From the NCBI GenBank assembly GCA_034190875.2, contig CM067348.1, positions 34,690,871-34,754,870 of the forward strand: a stretch of 64,000 nt of DNA, written 5' to 3'. The position numbers and the translations under genes were made by a program. This document shows positions 41,824 through 55,110 of this stretch, in pieces. Origin of the DNA: Urechis unicinctus (taxonomy: Eukaryota > Annelida > Polychaeta > Xenopneusta > Urechidae). The notes under the pieces are model-generated. The model had not been told where the DNA came from. It searched no databases and saw only the letters and a program-made list of their open reading frames with translations. Within the stretch, counting starts at the first letter, position 1. Every line of letters begins with the position of its first letter.

Positions 41824-42294
41824 TTAGATATGCGCAGAGGATTCAGATATATTATATCTTATTATAAGAGATTGCTGTTGGTACCCCAGAGATCCCGTTC
41901 CGTCCTCAGAGATATTATAGAAGCATTTGTCAAGGGGATTATGGTGGCTAGGCCGACTAGGAGCGGGTATCGCAAACCAATACGTGTAGCAATCGCCAGC
42001 TGCGGAGGCAGCGGATGCCTGAGTAGATTGAGACGTCTCGCCCTGAGACAGGCCGGAACAGGTGGCTGTCATTTCCCCCAACAGTGACCATTGGAAGGCT
42101 GCAAGCAGCTGGGTCAAGTCTACTTGAGAAGTATACACGGGTCCTCCTACGACAAATTCTGACGGAAATACACTTGAAGCGCCGCCTTCATGAAGCAAAT
42201 TGGTTTCAGTCATTTCATGGCGTTGTTCATTTGTGGTAATGAAGAACAGTAGCAGACAAACGAAGAGTAAAACAGCTAGGTAAACGAAGATAGT
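41824..42294 (-). other. Possible exon: membrane anchor plus Ser/Thr-rich stem
   Basis: The minus strand is open for 157 codons directly after a TAG that also forms a plausible splice acceptor (pyrimidine-rich stretch, then AACTTTAG). The frame begins IFVYLAVLLFVCLLLFFI, a strong membrane segment, followed by TTNEQRHEMTETN. About 90 polar residues rich in S, T, Q and A come next (GLSQGETSQSTQASAASAAG). A start codon lies at 42213 after the hydrophobic segment, so a coding start would have to be in an upstream exon. The layout resembles the anchor and stem of a type II membrane enzyme, but no catalytic domain or family motif is visible and no donor site is certain. Chance remains likely. Confidence 0.2.
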
Positions 42295-43816
42295 CTAAAG
42301 TTTAACAATATAAACCAATAATGACGCAAAAAAAAGATTGGTGAAAAAGAGTAAACTTCACATATGCAGAGCAATATATACGGTCAAGCAGGATGTTACA
42401 GTTCATGAGCAGTATTAGATCCCCGCATGCGCGTTCAAGATGGTCAGTATGTCATCGCAAATAGCATCTTGTATTTTTTTCCAACATTTTCGAGCATTAG
42501 AATATTCATGAGAAATGCTCATGTGTCGCCTGTGATAAGCTATTTCTAACATGTAGGAAATTGAGATAGGCGGTCAATGCATTGGCTTACGTAACCCGCC
42601 AGTGCTTCCAAAGTTTCACAGATCATGCATAACACCTTGAGAATGCGTCAGAGTAATATCATTAATAACATCAGTGCATTGGTTCACGTCTTGATTTGCG
42701 ACTATGTAAGTCCAAACATTGAATAAGCGGATGTGCAAGAAACAACAAGTGCATTATTATACTTTGAAGCTTAATATACATTGGACATGCTGCGAGTGAG
42801 TTCCAAAACAAGTGCATGTTATACTTAGAACCCTGACACACCTGTGACGTATCTGTACTTAATGGAATTTGAATGTAAAACTAGTTTATGCTGATAAGTG
42901 ACTTCCTTGTGATCACTGACGTCATAAACATTTCAACATAGATTAGTTTGTGTCTTGAGGTGTTGGTTCTTTGCTGGCATAGTCTGTGATAATACCTGCC
43001 CTGGAAGTTTTCATGGATATACATCATTCTATAAGCAAATCAAAGTAATATCCCGTTACTTTTGGAGGCTGCCCCAAATCAGCGAACGCTATTGGCTGAG
43101 AGGCTTCTAGCACGTTCACCAATGAGGGAGTGAACACACGCTCACGACAGAGCAAGATTACCAACCATAACTAAACACCATCCTTTTCGGTCACTTAGCT
43201 AAAAAAAGAAGTTATCCTGTCTTTAGAAGAATAAAGTATATTTCTCCTCTTTCGGCCCTACAACGTAGTTTGTGTTTTCAATTCATGAAGTATTCAAAGT
43301 CGACAGAACCAGGCTCGACAACTGGTAGAGAATCCGGGTAGTTAAGTTGGGATTATGGAATAACTGACGGGTAACTGGCGGGCCAGAAGCTTTAATGTAG
43401 AGAGGGTAAAATTGAATAAAACTGTTTACGACAATGCAACTTGGAAACCACTCTGATATTCCACGAGACTACTCATTCAACACTTAATGGGGATTTATAG
43501 TTATTGTTGTCTCGGCAGGAGTAAGGACACTATGCATTCTATCGCAGTTAAATGTCAATCAATATTTATTACGGTCAGCCCCGACTTTCATATAGCGCTG
43601 TCTGAGCGAACTCTCGTAATCCCCATTAGACTTCCGGATGTATTTATGTGAACCTGGTGACCTGACAACCTTTATCATCAAGACATATGGTGAGAGCGCA
43701 GTACGCACCAAGGACATATGTACAGGTTTCAGTTTGCTCTTGATTTAAAGAAAAGAGGCTTGGCTCTTAGCATGCTTTGTTCATTGTTTTGGACATCTGC
43801 TTCACAACGGGAACCG
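42295..43816. other. Unique DNA, no gene seen
   Basis: Only short frames and A-runs (for example eight A near 42333). CCAAT-like words near 43092-43122 have no gene beside them. Confidence 0.5.
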
Positions 43817-43975
<159 letters not shown>

Positions 43976-45449
43976 CAGCAATTGTAAAGAGCTTTAGAAG
44001 GTTCCATCCACCTGGTTAATATATTCAGTGGACCCTCTGCATACCAACCTAATGAAGTAAAGACTAAATTATCATTTGCTGTAGGTTTAATTAATGGTCG
44101 ATGATCGAAAACATCAAATCAGTTATATCGTCAGAAGTCGCATCGAACCGTTTGGTAATGCTTTGAGAGTGATGCCAGTGTGACTTGACAGAATGAATGC
44201 AGCGACAAAATTAGTAGCATGCGTCTTTAGTATTTGGCCTGAATATAAGTCTAGAGATTTCGGTATCAATACATTAGATTGTCGACTTTCCTCTCACGGG
44301 GTTCCTGTTGATGGCGCTTTTGTAACGAGATTTACATGGAAGCTGCTTGATTTATATATTGTGTATCGGTTTTGTTGCTTTAAGTACTACTTTAATTATT
44401 AGGTCATAACAAGCGCATGCGCATGTACCACATGTTTCATAAGTATACCCAACCTCACCCCTGCCTTGTCAACCCTATCATGTTCGCTTCATCAAAGGCT
44501 GAATGTTTTGTGGTTCAATATCAGCTAGACTAAACACACAAAGCGATTACTACCACGAAGCTATCCATCAGTAACGAACACCAGTATGTCGTTAGCGTCA
44601 AAAACGCTTGTGTAGTGCTGCCGGAATACACCTGTCACTATCTTGAATAATAAACCTGTGTTATCCTTTGCGACAAAAACAAAAATACTTTCCCTGTACG
44701 GATTCGAGAATGGGACAATACATTAGTTGCACCCAGGGCTTGGTATGCAGTGAGTAATGGCTGGCGTAATTATTATTTGTGATCAAGTTTTGTCTATTCA
44801 TGAACCGGTAGTCATTAATCCATTTATATATTGATTCGAATGTGCGATTAAACGTGATAACCGTATCAGTGGAGGTCATGTTGCGCTGAGGAGATAAGTA
44901 GTTCATACGTCCTAGGTCATTCGGAATAGCTTGGGTAAAACAACAAATGGAAGTAATTGAGTATGGATATCCCTAGCGTCCTTTGCTCCACTAGCCTAGA
45001 TCCCGCAACAGATAATACCACAAAGGGCCTCGCCGATGGTCCCTCATAGGACCTCGCCTACTTCTCTGATGGTCCCTCATAGGGCCTTGCCTTCTACTCC
45101 CACATAAACCTCCTTTTACATGCAAATGATTACAAATAAAATTATATTTTGCAAACATGAAAAATCAACCTTTCCCCCAAGCTCGGCGATCACTGTGATA
45201 AGATCTCATTTTGTTTCCAAGCCTAACATGTGCCATCAACAAACGTGGAGGGCGAAGACGTCGGTGCCTACAACACGTGATGTAATTCAATGTGAATTCG
45301 AGCATCGCGTCGTCGTCAGTTGCGACGTAGTGTTATATATTAACTAACGCATGATGTGCCATAAGCTTTGTTTCATGGTCTGCGTCCTTCATTAAAAGCC
45401 AGCTTGTTCCTAGGTTAGGAGTAGAAACCTTGCAAAGCCGAGTGCAGCT
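43976..45449. other. Unique DNA with a 33-bp duplication
   Basis: GATGGTCCCTCATAGG with a following CCT(C/T)GCC occurs at 45035 and 45068. Several 69-81-codon frames are unsupported. Confidence 0.55.
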
Positions 45450-45690
45450 GCGGTGATAATGTCAAGGAGTGTTTACCCCACACGCCATGGTGATGATACC
45501 ACAGAGTGTAAACCAACACGCCGAGATGATAATATCAAAGAGTGTTAACCCACACGCCGAGATGATGATATCAAGGAGTGTTAACCCACACGCCGCAAGA
45601 ATCAAATACACGCCATTGATGATCCGGTGGGCCTTTGATAATATCAAAGATTCATTACGCATGATTTTTAACCCACACGTAAGGAGTTTA
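45450..45690. repeat. 36-bp minisatellite, about 4 copies plus fragments
   Basis: Unit: GATGATAATATCAAAGAGTG, then TTAACCCACACGCCGA. Clear copies lie at 45450-45597, with a broken copy at 45635-45690 just before the TA tract. Confidence 0.9.
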
Positions 45691-45693
45691 TAA

Positions 45694-46599
<906 letters not shown>

Positions 46600-46870
46600 A
46601 CAATTGGTCTGATAACTTAGGTGATAAGTCTTGTAGCTGACTGGTCTAATAACCAAGCTGATAAGTCATGTAGCTGATTGATCTGATAATTAAGCAGATA
46701 AGTCATGGAGCTGATTGGTCTGATAACCAAGCTGATAAGTCGTGTAGCCGATTGGTCTGATAACCAAGCTGATAAGTTATGTAGCTGATTGGTCTGATAA
46801 CCGAGCTGATAAGTCATGTAGCTGATTGGTCTGATAACTAGGCTGATAAGTCAAGTAGCTGATTGGTCTC
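46600..46870. repeat. 37-bp minisatellite, about 7 copies
   Basis: Unit: GCTGATAAGTCATGTAGC, then TGATTGGTCTGATAACCAA. The 37-bp period shifts frame in every unit, yet short minus-strand frames persist through it, which shows how easily these arrays give false frames. Confidence 0.93.
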
Positions 46871-47404
46871 ACTACCTCGGTTATATGCGATAACACTTGC
46901 TTATCTGACTCCGTGAAATTGTGGCATTTAGCAATTTGACCAAACAGGTGCGTTTTTGTTGGCATAGAAGGCATCCACTGATTACATTAAAATGGATTCT
47001 AATTGTTAGCGAATATTTTTAAGTTAAAACTTACCTCCAAACTAAAATATTATGAATATATCTTAGAATAAAGGGAGGACGTTGGAAAAATAGTCGCTAT
47101 CTATTTCACTAGAATATCATTCCAGTATCTTTGGGATATTTATTAACTATTAACGTACATAATTACTTAACTAATTACACGTCGAAGGTTGTAGTAGGTC
47201 AAACTGAAATTCACCCATTCATACAATCAAGTTATATATGTCGGACATTGTAGAAGAGCAAAATAGTATTTGTTTCACCATAAATGCTTTGGATCCAATT
47301 ATTGCTGCAGCTGATTAATTATGACACTTTTATCACAAATAACGATCTCACATAACACTGCTATTAAAACCACGCTAAACATTAACAATTGGTAACAAAT
47401 GAGA
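46871..47404. other. Unique AT-rich DNA, nothing recognised
   Basis: No supported frame or repeat. Confidence 0.55.
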
Positions 47405-47645
47405 GAACAAAGACAGAATAGCTAATTAACACGAACCATTGACAAAGACAGAAAAGCTGATAACATGAACCATTGACAAAGACAGAAAAGCTGATTAACA
47501 TGAACCGTTGACAAAGACAGAAAAGCTGATTAACGTGAACCGCCCATTGACAAAGACAGAAAAGTTTATTAACATGAACCGCCCATTGACAAAGACAGAA
47601 AACCTAATTAACATGAACTACCCATTGACAGAGACAGAAACCCAG
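47405..47645. repeat. Minisatellite with units of 36-40 bp, about 7 copies
   Basis: Core TTGACAAAGACAGAAAAGCT, then GATTAACATGAACC. Later copies carry an extra GCCCA, so unit length increases along the array. Confidence 0.92.
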
Positions 47646-48904
47646 AATCACATAGCCTCGTCAGATTATTGCTTCCCCCAGGAAAAACTGCTCTGACCCT
47701 GATTGCAATGCTTTGGCAAATCGGCCTCGTGAGAAGACTCGGAAGTGGTATTGCTTTGACATAAATTGAATACTAACTGTCCTTTGTGATGGTATCCTAC
47801 AGCTTCGTTGCTGTACAAAAAAAACCTTGGCTGTGTATAAAACAAGGTATTGAATAACATTTTGGGGGTAATGACTATAAGTAAATACAATTTTTAAGCT
47901 GTGCAAAGATTAAACAACGCGAAGATCATCACATATTCATCGCGTATGTAAACAAACTAAGCTGTTTCGATCAACAAGTGCAATACATGAATTATGTAAC
48001 TCATTGTGTAATTGACAATGTAACAAACTGCGCCCTTAATCATCTATAGCTATATTCGTATGAAATCACATCGTTATTTACAGCTATATTACACTAATTA
48101 TGCATTGTTATCATCATCTTAAGTACAAGAATAATGCATTATTGCCGAGCGATGGCTTCCACTCATGTAAGTCGCAATGCATCGACATTTTTACGACCAT
48201 TTGCATTAAACTGTGATTTAAAGCATGGTAATATATCGGGTACAACCCTTTCATTCTTTAGTAGACTTTTACAGCGTCTGTAGTGTACTTTACCCTCTGT
48301 GTTAATGTCTTCTATTACAACGCACATTCATCCCCGCCTACGGTGAAACTAGATAGATTGATGAGCGATGTAAGAGGCCTGGTCGTATTCTGTAAGTATG
48401 TGTGCTGTTAGTATGATACAATTCATACTTGACAGCCCAATTCAACATGCATGGATGCCGCACTCAATACAGACAGCGTTCTGTTTATAGCTGGCCACGA
48501 AGCGCAATTTTGTTTGATTGTATTAAACTAACATTAGGTTCCGGGAATGTTATATTTTTGTTCGGGTGTTGGGTGAAGCCCATAAGCATTTGAAAGAAAT
48601 CACCATCATTGAATAGTCACAGCATGTGACATAAATGCAGTCATGTCACTCATGTTAACACCCAGCCGTAGTGCTGATCTCCTTTGATAGGATAACAAAG
48701 CTAAACATGTTTGCACATAATGTCTTGGCCTGGGGAAGATTGAACCATCGAAAACATTTTCCCAGGGATTGACTGCTTCATGTTGACTGCGACGCGTGTC
48801 GTATAACCAAACAAGAGCGATAAGACAATGTACGAGTCGAGAGAATAACACTAGCATTTGTAGTCATTTTAATGTCCGCATCTGAACGCCCCATGAATTA
48901 GCTT
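47646..48904. other. Unique DNA, no gene seen
   Basis: Overlapping minus-strand frames of 81 and 74 codons at 47661-47906 and one of 83 codons at 48606-48857 have no recognisable domain. Confidence 0.5.
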
Positions 48905-48944
48905 CCCCCCTCCCCCCAACCCCCCCCCCCCCCCCCCCCCCCCC
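48905..48944. repeat. C-rich tract
   Basis: C6-T-C6-AA followed by 25 uninterrupted C. A second i-motif/quadruplex-prone C tract with the same strand sense as the one at 15302. Confidence 0.92.
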
Positions 48945-49870
48945 ACACCCAACACCCTAACTAGTGTCATACAAGTCAGACAAGTCATGGAGGAAATGAA
49001 ATAGGACCATGCCTCGTTGATCACTATCTAACAGCAAGGAGATTTAATGTGATCTATCCTTATGTACTATTGATTTCTAGGTCAAATAAATAATCATTAT
49101 CCTGAGATGCGAGAGGTGAAGCGCTACACTGAGCCTATAATATGCCGCCGAATTAGAGTTTCATGCTGTATGTGTACGATTAATGGGAAAAGTTCGACGT
49201 ACTGGTTTATACAAAACTGAATATTCTCTGCTTCTAGTTGTTTACACTCCTTTCAGAGTCATGAGACAATCTGAAGCTGTTGAATGAATTCGTACCAAGT
49301 TTTGATTAGCCCCTGAACGCCATAAGCGTTACATAAGCTGCAATATCGCAGTTGTTGTCTCAACACGGTAACTTTAGACAAGTTGGTTTTCCTTAAGTTT
49401 ACCGATAATAAGATAGGCAGTAAGTGGGACATATTGCATATTTCAGGATACTGCTTGTAGAATTGGAGTGAATCTGTATGTGTGCTACTCGTCACGTGAC
49501 CTGTGTGGATGTACAAGCACCAGAAATAATGACAACCAACAAAGCTTTAAAGACATATCCTGTGTCTCCGTCATCATATCCCGTACCGTTATAAAGAAAG
49601 CCTATTGGAGAAGAAGGTCATTGCGTTATAAAGAAATTCCAAAATGTCCCCATTCCTCCTGCAAGGTCAGTCAGTCAATGTATGGGCCTCATTGCTCGTC
49701 CATACATATTGCAATGAAACTTGGACCAGCGATGTAGATGCATGGCTTTGTTAACTGCACGAAGTATCTATTCTAATGTAACTGCCATTCAGGTACGACT
49801 TGCACATAAGCAGCATGCACATTTGAAGTAGAATGCATCAAGCCGCAGTCATTGTTACTGCCTTGAGTTT
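48945..49870. other. Unique DNA, no gene seen
   Basis: Frames of 85 (minus) and 89 (plus) codons overlap at 49468-49516; neither is supported. Confidence 0.5.
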
Positions 49871-50436
49871 GTTTATATATCCACTAAATGTCAGATAAAT
49901 GTCGTACCGCCCTTCTGATTTGTTATAGAGCCCGACACCCGGTTATATATCCACTAAATGTCAGCATTACCGTCCTTCTGATTTGTTATAGAGCCCGACA
50001 CCCGGTTATATATCCACTAAATGTCAGCATTACCGTCCTTCTGATTTGTTATAGAGCCCGACACCCTGTTATATATCCACTAAATGTCAGCATTACCGTC
50101 CTTCTGATTTGTTATAGAGCCCGACACCCTGTTATATATCCACTAAATGTCAGCATTACCGTCCTTCTGATTTGTTATAGAGCCCGACACCCGGTTATAT
50201 ATCCACTAAATATCAGCATTACCGTCCTTCTGATTTGTTATAGAGCCCGACACCCTGTTATATATCCACTAAATGTCAGCATAACCGTCCTTCTGATTTG
50301 TTATAGAGCCCGATACCCTGTTATATATAAGAACAGTTGATAACAGCGATAGTTAGATGTAACAGGTATTATAAAACCCTGTTATATATGGCACTAAATG
50401 TCAGCATTACCGTCACAGTGATTTGTTATAGAGGTT
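49871..50436 (+). repeat. 63-bp minisatellite, 7 copies plus a remnant
   Basis: Unit landmarks: GTTATATATCCACTAAATGT, CAGCATTACCGTCCTTCTGA, TTTGTTATAGAGCCCGACAC. The first unit is 70 bp, the next six are 63 bp with very few differences, and a diverged remnant lies at 50376-50436. The plus strand is open for 150 codons (49888-50340) with 21-residue repeats containing LLICYRARHPVIY. Low divergence plus a period divisible by three explains the frame; copy differences give no coding signal. Confidence 0.95.
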
Positions 50437-50509
50437 AAAGCTATTAATCAGCATAAAAAAGAATATATAATTCACAACCAGTAATTATCACTAATCTACC
50501 TCTTTGCCA

Positions 50510-50910
50510 GTCATCTGCCACAGTCATAAGTCCCTGATCAGTATGCCACAGCAAACAGTCAGTTATAAGTATCCCTGATCAGTATCTGCCACAGTCAATA
50601 AGTATCCCTGATCAGTATCTGCCACAGTCAATAAGTATCCCTGATCAGTATCTGCCACAGTCAATAAGTATCCCTGATCAGTATCTGCCACAGTCAGTAA
50701 GTATCCTCGCTATAAGACTTTCCGATGAATAAGTACCCTCATCCATCTCTTATACAGCCATTAATTCACCATGTATGTGACAGTCATTAAGCCTCCCTCA
50801 TCTCTGTCCCCGCCAATAAGTCTGTCTTATCTATCTCTGTCATATCTGATAAGTCTTCCTCGTCTATCTCTGTCACTCAATCAGTTTCCTTTATCTATCT
50901 CTGTCGCTGT
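50510..50910. repeat. 33-bp minisatellite with a degenerate tail
   Basis: Unit: ATCAGTATCTGCCACAGTCA, then ATAAGTATCCCTG. About five good copies lie at 50530-50705. The tail to about 50910 keeps CTCTGTC..AATAAGT.T-like words with growing divergence. Confidence 0.88.
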
Positions 50911-53366
50911 ATCACATCGATATTGACATTCACCCACAACCTGCACACAACGTCTGTTCTCTTTCGGTTTAAAAAACTTAAATGAATACAGAAAATCGTC
51001 CCTTACCAGATAAAGGACGGCTCAATGAAATACCATCTATAGGAGCATCCGTGGTCAATTTCCGCAACATTAAGCTCATCGTCCGGTATGACGTGCGATA
51101 CAACGCTGACCTCTGCCACAAAATCATACCATGACGAATTTCATCATCTCTAAATTCGTCCGGAAGAAGCCGCATCCATAGTACGAAAGGCAACTCCTGA
51201 CGCAGCCGTTTTCCTTTGAATGTGACTGCGTTCTATATGTTAAAACCAGTTCGAATGCGAACTGCAATGTGTCAGCAAGTTTTGTGGTAACTATCATTTG
51301 GAGTTACTTTTAATGCGTCACCATGGCACGATTAACACCTTACCAAGATTCCCGCCACGCTTCAACGTTCCATTGCCTGTGCACTGTTTTTATCATTCGC
51401 GCTATTGTGCATTTCTGTACGGCGCTTAATCCTAGTCATTGCCTCAGAAGGAACTGAACGGCTGGTGAGTAGCTTTCCCATTGTGACAGATTTGCGTCGC
51501 CACCAAACGGAGCTACTATGATATGTGAACGACAATTTGATAATCTTAACCACGACACTGTTGAGCTTCGCCACCATCCTCAAACTTCAGAATAGCTTGA
51601 ACCATGGCATGTTACGAGCCCTGCTATTGGCCAATGGTTTGCTCATCTATCACATATCAAAACTTATGCAAGCGTTTCATAGCCCAGTTACACTCTGATT
51701 GGCCTTTTAGCTGACACTGATAATACGCACCATAGCTGTTGTCTACAGAAAATTTCAGGGTAGCAATTCGTTAATGCTATAGCCCACAGAACACGCTATC
51801 CTTACGTAGAATGTGTACATAGCTGTTGAATGATTCGTACATCTGTATTGTGCAAGAAAAGAGTAATGTCGATGTGACGTTTAAATTACTTTCTGTGCAG
51901 ATACCAGGCATATGACGATTATTCACAATAACCACGAAGCAGTCTTCATCCAGTATTTCATCATATAATGCAATATGCCACACCATGAGACAGATTGCAG
52001 CAACAAATTACTCTAAAATCTATCTAAGGAAAATTACTCACGGTTAGTTTATAATAATAACCCCAATAATTTTAACAGATGAACTTTACAAAAGAAGGAA
52101 AGCATTTGCCACGAAACATAGAGTCATAGAGGAGAAGGATTTGTTCAGATATGTGATGCTCATGTTATGTGACAGCGAAACTTTCCTAACATGTAAAAAC
52201 TCAGGTTAGCTTCTATACTAACACTTATCTGTGCAAGTTTCGTCGTCAACGTCCGCACCCTTTATGGTCGTAGTGATGAAGACGAGACGTCCATTGAACG
52301 GTAACTGATAAAACGGATGTTTATTTCGGAATGTGGGGGTACGGATTCCGTATCCCGCAAGTCCGAATATAGATGACAAAACTGTGGTATGGAGTAACTC
52401 TGGTGATGTCCAGAGGCTACTGCTAAGCTGGATATCCAGACTGCTACGTGACGTACGGAGCTGGTCTTCCTACTAGGTCCGTACGACGGTGACTATATCG
52501 TTGCCCGAATTCTGAATGTTAATTCAACTTCTGGGGACGGAGATATTTATACAATTGTGTGGCGTCGTCAGCAAGCGTGGAGTTACAATGCCCCTTTAGC
52601 TTTAATTGAAGATCTAACAGGCTGATGTTAATTGTCATGGGAATTAATGGGTTGGGAATGCGTTGTCATATACCAGATACCTGACCCGTTCGGAACAATT
52701 ACTTCAAATATCAAGGTTTGGTATTTATTTTTACTGCGTTAACATTGAACAAAGCGCTGCATGACACTTAATAGGCAACGCATTATCTCGCAATATTTTA
52801 AAACTCTTAAGACTATGTCTTCCCATCTCAATTGTATTTTTTTAAGGATTCTTATGGGTGCATGTTTGCGTGATTGTGTGTGTGATTAAGATTTGCATAT
52901 AGATGCCGTACGATTGACATTTTATTCGGCACGTGCATTAAAATGGCGTTTTAGCAAATATATTTAGCATGCGGTAAAAACGTGGTGAAGATACAAGTAT
53001 AATGCTGTCAGGATAATTCATTGCTACATATGGCGCTTTCTGTCCCATGATATGTGAAACATTTCATTGCAGTTGCCTTTGCACCATATTCAAAAGGAAT
53101 GATGTGCATATGGCGCTGTATAAGAAGACTTTGATCACAGAAATCTATCCATTGACTAAAGTTTCTCACCATACTTTCGCGTATAAATCAGTCTTTGTTG
53201 TGTAATCATTTAACCTCAGCTACAGCTGTCTTAATTCTGACAACGAGGTTATATTTTCATGAGTAGCAGGTAAACAGACATTTCACTCCGGCAGTTGTTA
53301 TTGTTACAATAGCTAGGCTATGCATTGATGCAGCTAAACGGTAACACGTTCATTAAGCTGCCGTGG
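50911..53366. other. Unique DNA with a palindrome cluster
   Basis: Short minus-strand frames (71, 73 and 69 codons) at 50978-51986 are unsupported. At 52200-52600 the DNA is GC-richer: TACGGA-T-TCCGTA at 52340-52352, the 12-bp palindrome CTGGATATCCAG at 52428-52439, and CGTACGGA / TCCGTACG at 52452-52459 and 52478-52485. No gene is attached to these. Confidence 0.5.
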
Positions 53367-53604
53367 CTTATCCCACTCAGTCAAATCATGCTACGCGCGT
53401 GTCATATATTATCCCATTCAGTCTAATTATTCTGCGCGCGTGTCATATCTTATCCCACTCAGTCAAATATTCTGCGCACGTGTCATATCTTATCCCACTC
53501 AGTCTAATTATTCTGCGCGCGTGTCATATCTTATCCCACTCAGTCAAATTATTCTGCGTGCTTGCCATATCTTATCCCACTCATTACACTGCGAGCGTGT
53601 CATG
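53367..53604. repeat. 41-bp minisatellite, about 5.7 copies
   Basis: Unit: CTTATCCCACTCAGTCAAAT, then TATTCTGCGCGCGTGTCATAT. One copy lacks a base. CpG-rich core GCGCGCG. Confidence 0.94.
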
Positions 53605-54993
53605 TACAGATTTGCAATAAACCCAGATAACCAGTGAAGCGGATTTTTTCTAGAATAGAAATCCTTTTTGCCGTTCTACGTCACAATACAGTCTAGCCAG
53701 ATAGGCACCATGTACATAGCATATTTTGGCCATTTTGAACGATAAAGGTGCCTCCAGAACGATCCAACGATATACTGGACTTTAGTGCGTTCCTTACTTA
53801 TTGCGACCTATATTGGTGAACACATAACGCTATGCATGCTTGCAAAAGTCTGACAATATCAACACGACAACCGCTGATAATTCTAAAGCCTTGTTCTGGT
53901 TGTTTTTTGTTTTTGAGATCGCACTGCATTTTGTGTCGACCGTTAGAAGGTAGAACTGTCTACTGATGTTTATTAAATTGCCGTCTGTCACCCCTGAAGA
54001 TCACAAAAGATATTTATACTTGCATGTTTGTTTACTAGCTGATTGTCTGGTATGCTGGGATGCGCCGAAATGTGCTGCATCGCAATAGAAGTTCTGCAAT
54101 CACCGTAGTAACCAAGTCAATAAAGGTTGATGGAATAGTCGAGTCACGGGGCAGTCGTATAATGATCATAGTTTGCATACTAGAAAGATCAAATCATACC
54201 TGAATGGTCAAACCACGATTGGTAGTGCAGTTGAGCAGAGTTTAATTTTGTGAGGGGTTATAGTTCATGATTAAGCAAATGCAATTGATACATGAAATTT
54301 TAACTAACAAAATCAGAAAAATTGCGGCCTAAAAGGCACACACGAAAAAAACCCAACGTAATTCCAATAAGCTGAATACAAATATTACACTAAACGTCAG
54401 GGTTGATCTTTGGGGATTAATCAATAATTGCGTCATTTACGGATTGCTGATATACGACACACGGATCGATTCATCGCAGAAACTTCCACATCATACCATA
54501 CAACTGGTTGATGAATACGTCGGCTGCTAATGACTGTATTTGACGACTGCTGAGATGGTATAATCTAGTTTGATAGCCTTTCTGTAGAGATGTTAGCAAT
54601 TTGGGAACAATGTATATCAAACATTACGTCTGAGTCGATGAACTGTGCTTTACAGCATATTCCAATAATAATGAAGCAGAGAGGATCCTGATATAGAGAT
54701 AGGGTGTGTCAGAGCTGAATAACTGCGCTCCACAGAATATCTTAAAAGCAACGAAATGTTAACCTTGTCTAATTCCGCCACCGAAATACAGTTATTTGAA
54801 CTTTGATACGTGATTTGCAATTGCGCTACGTTCGTGGTTACGACCATACCAATACAACTGTACTGTGTAGCTTACTTCTGCGCAAATGATGTCACGTGAA
54901 CTCAATTGTTTGTTTCCGATGTTTTAAACCACATTTTCCAGGCGACTCATATCGTAGGATGAATAATGCCTCAATGGTACCATGTTAAAGATA
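53605..54993. other. Unique DNA, no gene seen
   Basis: A 7-bp inverted repeat AGGCACC / GGTGCCT at 53703-53753 is the only structure; frames are short. Confidence 0.55.
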
Positions 54994-55110
54994 TATGTCT
55001 ATCTATATGATGCTGCGACATACATGTTGAATGTGCCTGCCTCTCTAGATGATGCTGTGACATACATGATGAATGTACCTGTCTGTCTAGGTGATGCTGT
55101 GACATATCCA
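54994..55110. repeat. 42-bp minisatellite, about 2.7 copies
   Basis: Unit: GATGCTGTGACATACATGAT, then GAATGTACCTGTCTGTCTAGGT, at 55007, 55048 and 55091. Confidence 0.88.

Noticed and set aside
41830-42087. 85-codon plus-strand frame
   Set aside because: It is the shadow of the longer minus-strand frame at 41824-42294, and is basic and low in structure.
52200-52700. LTR or promoter of a gene
   Set aside because: GC-richer with palindromes and a TATTTATAC word, but no matching second repeat, primer-binding site or downstream gene was found.
53703-53753. AGGCACC/GGTGCCT hairpin
   Set aside because: Seven paired bases with a 37-base loop is within chance for this length of sequence.
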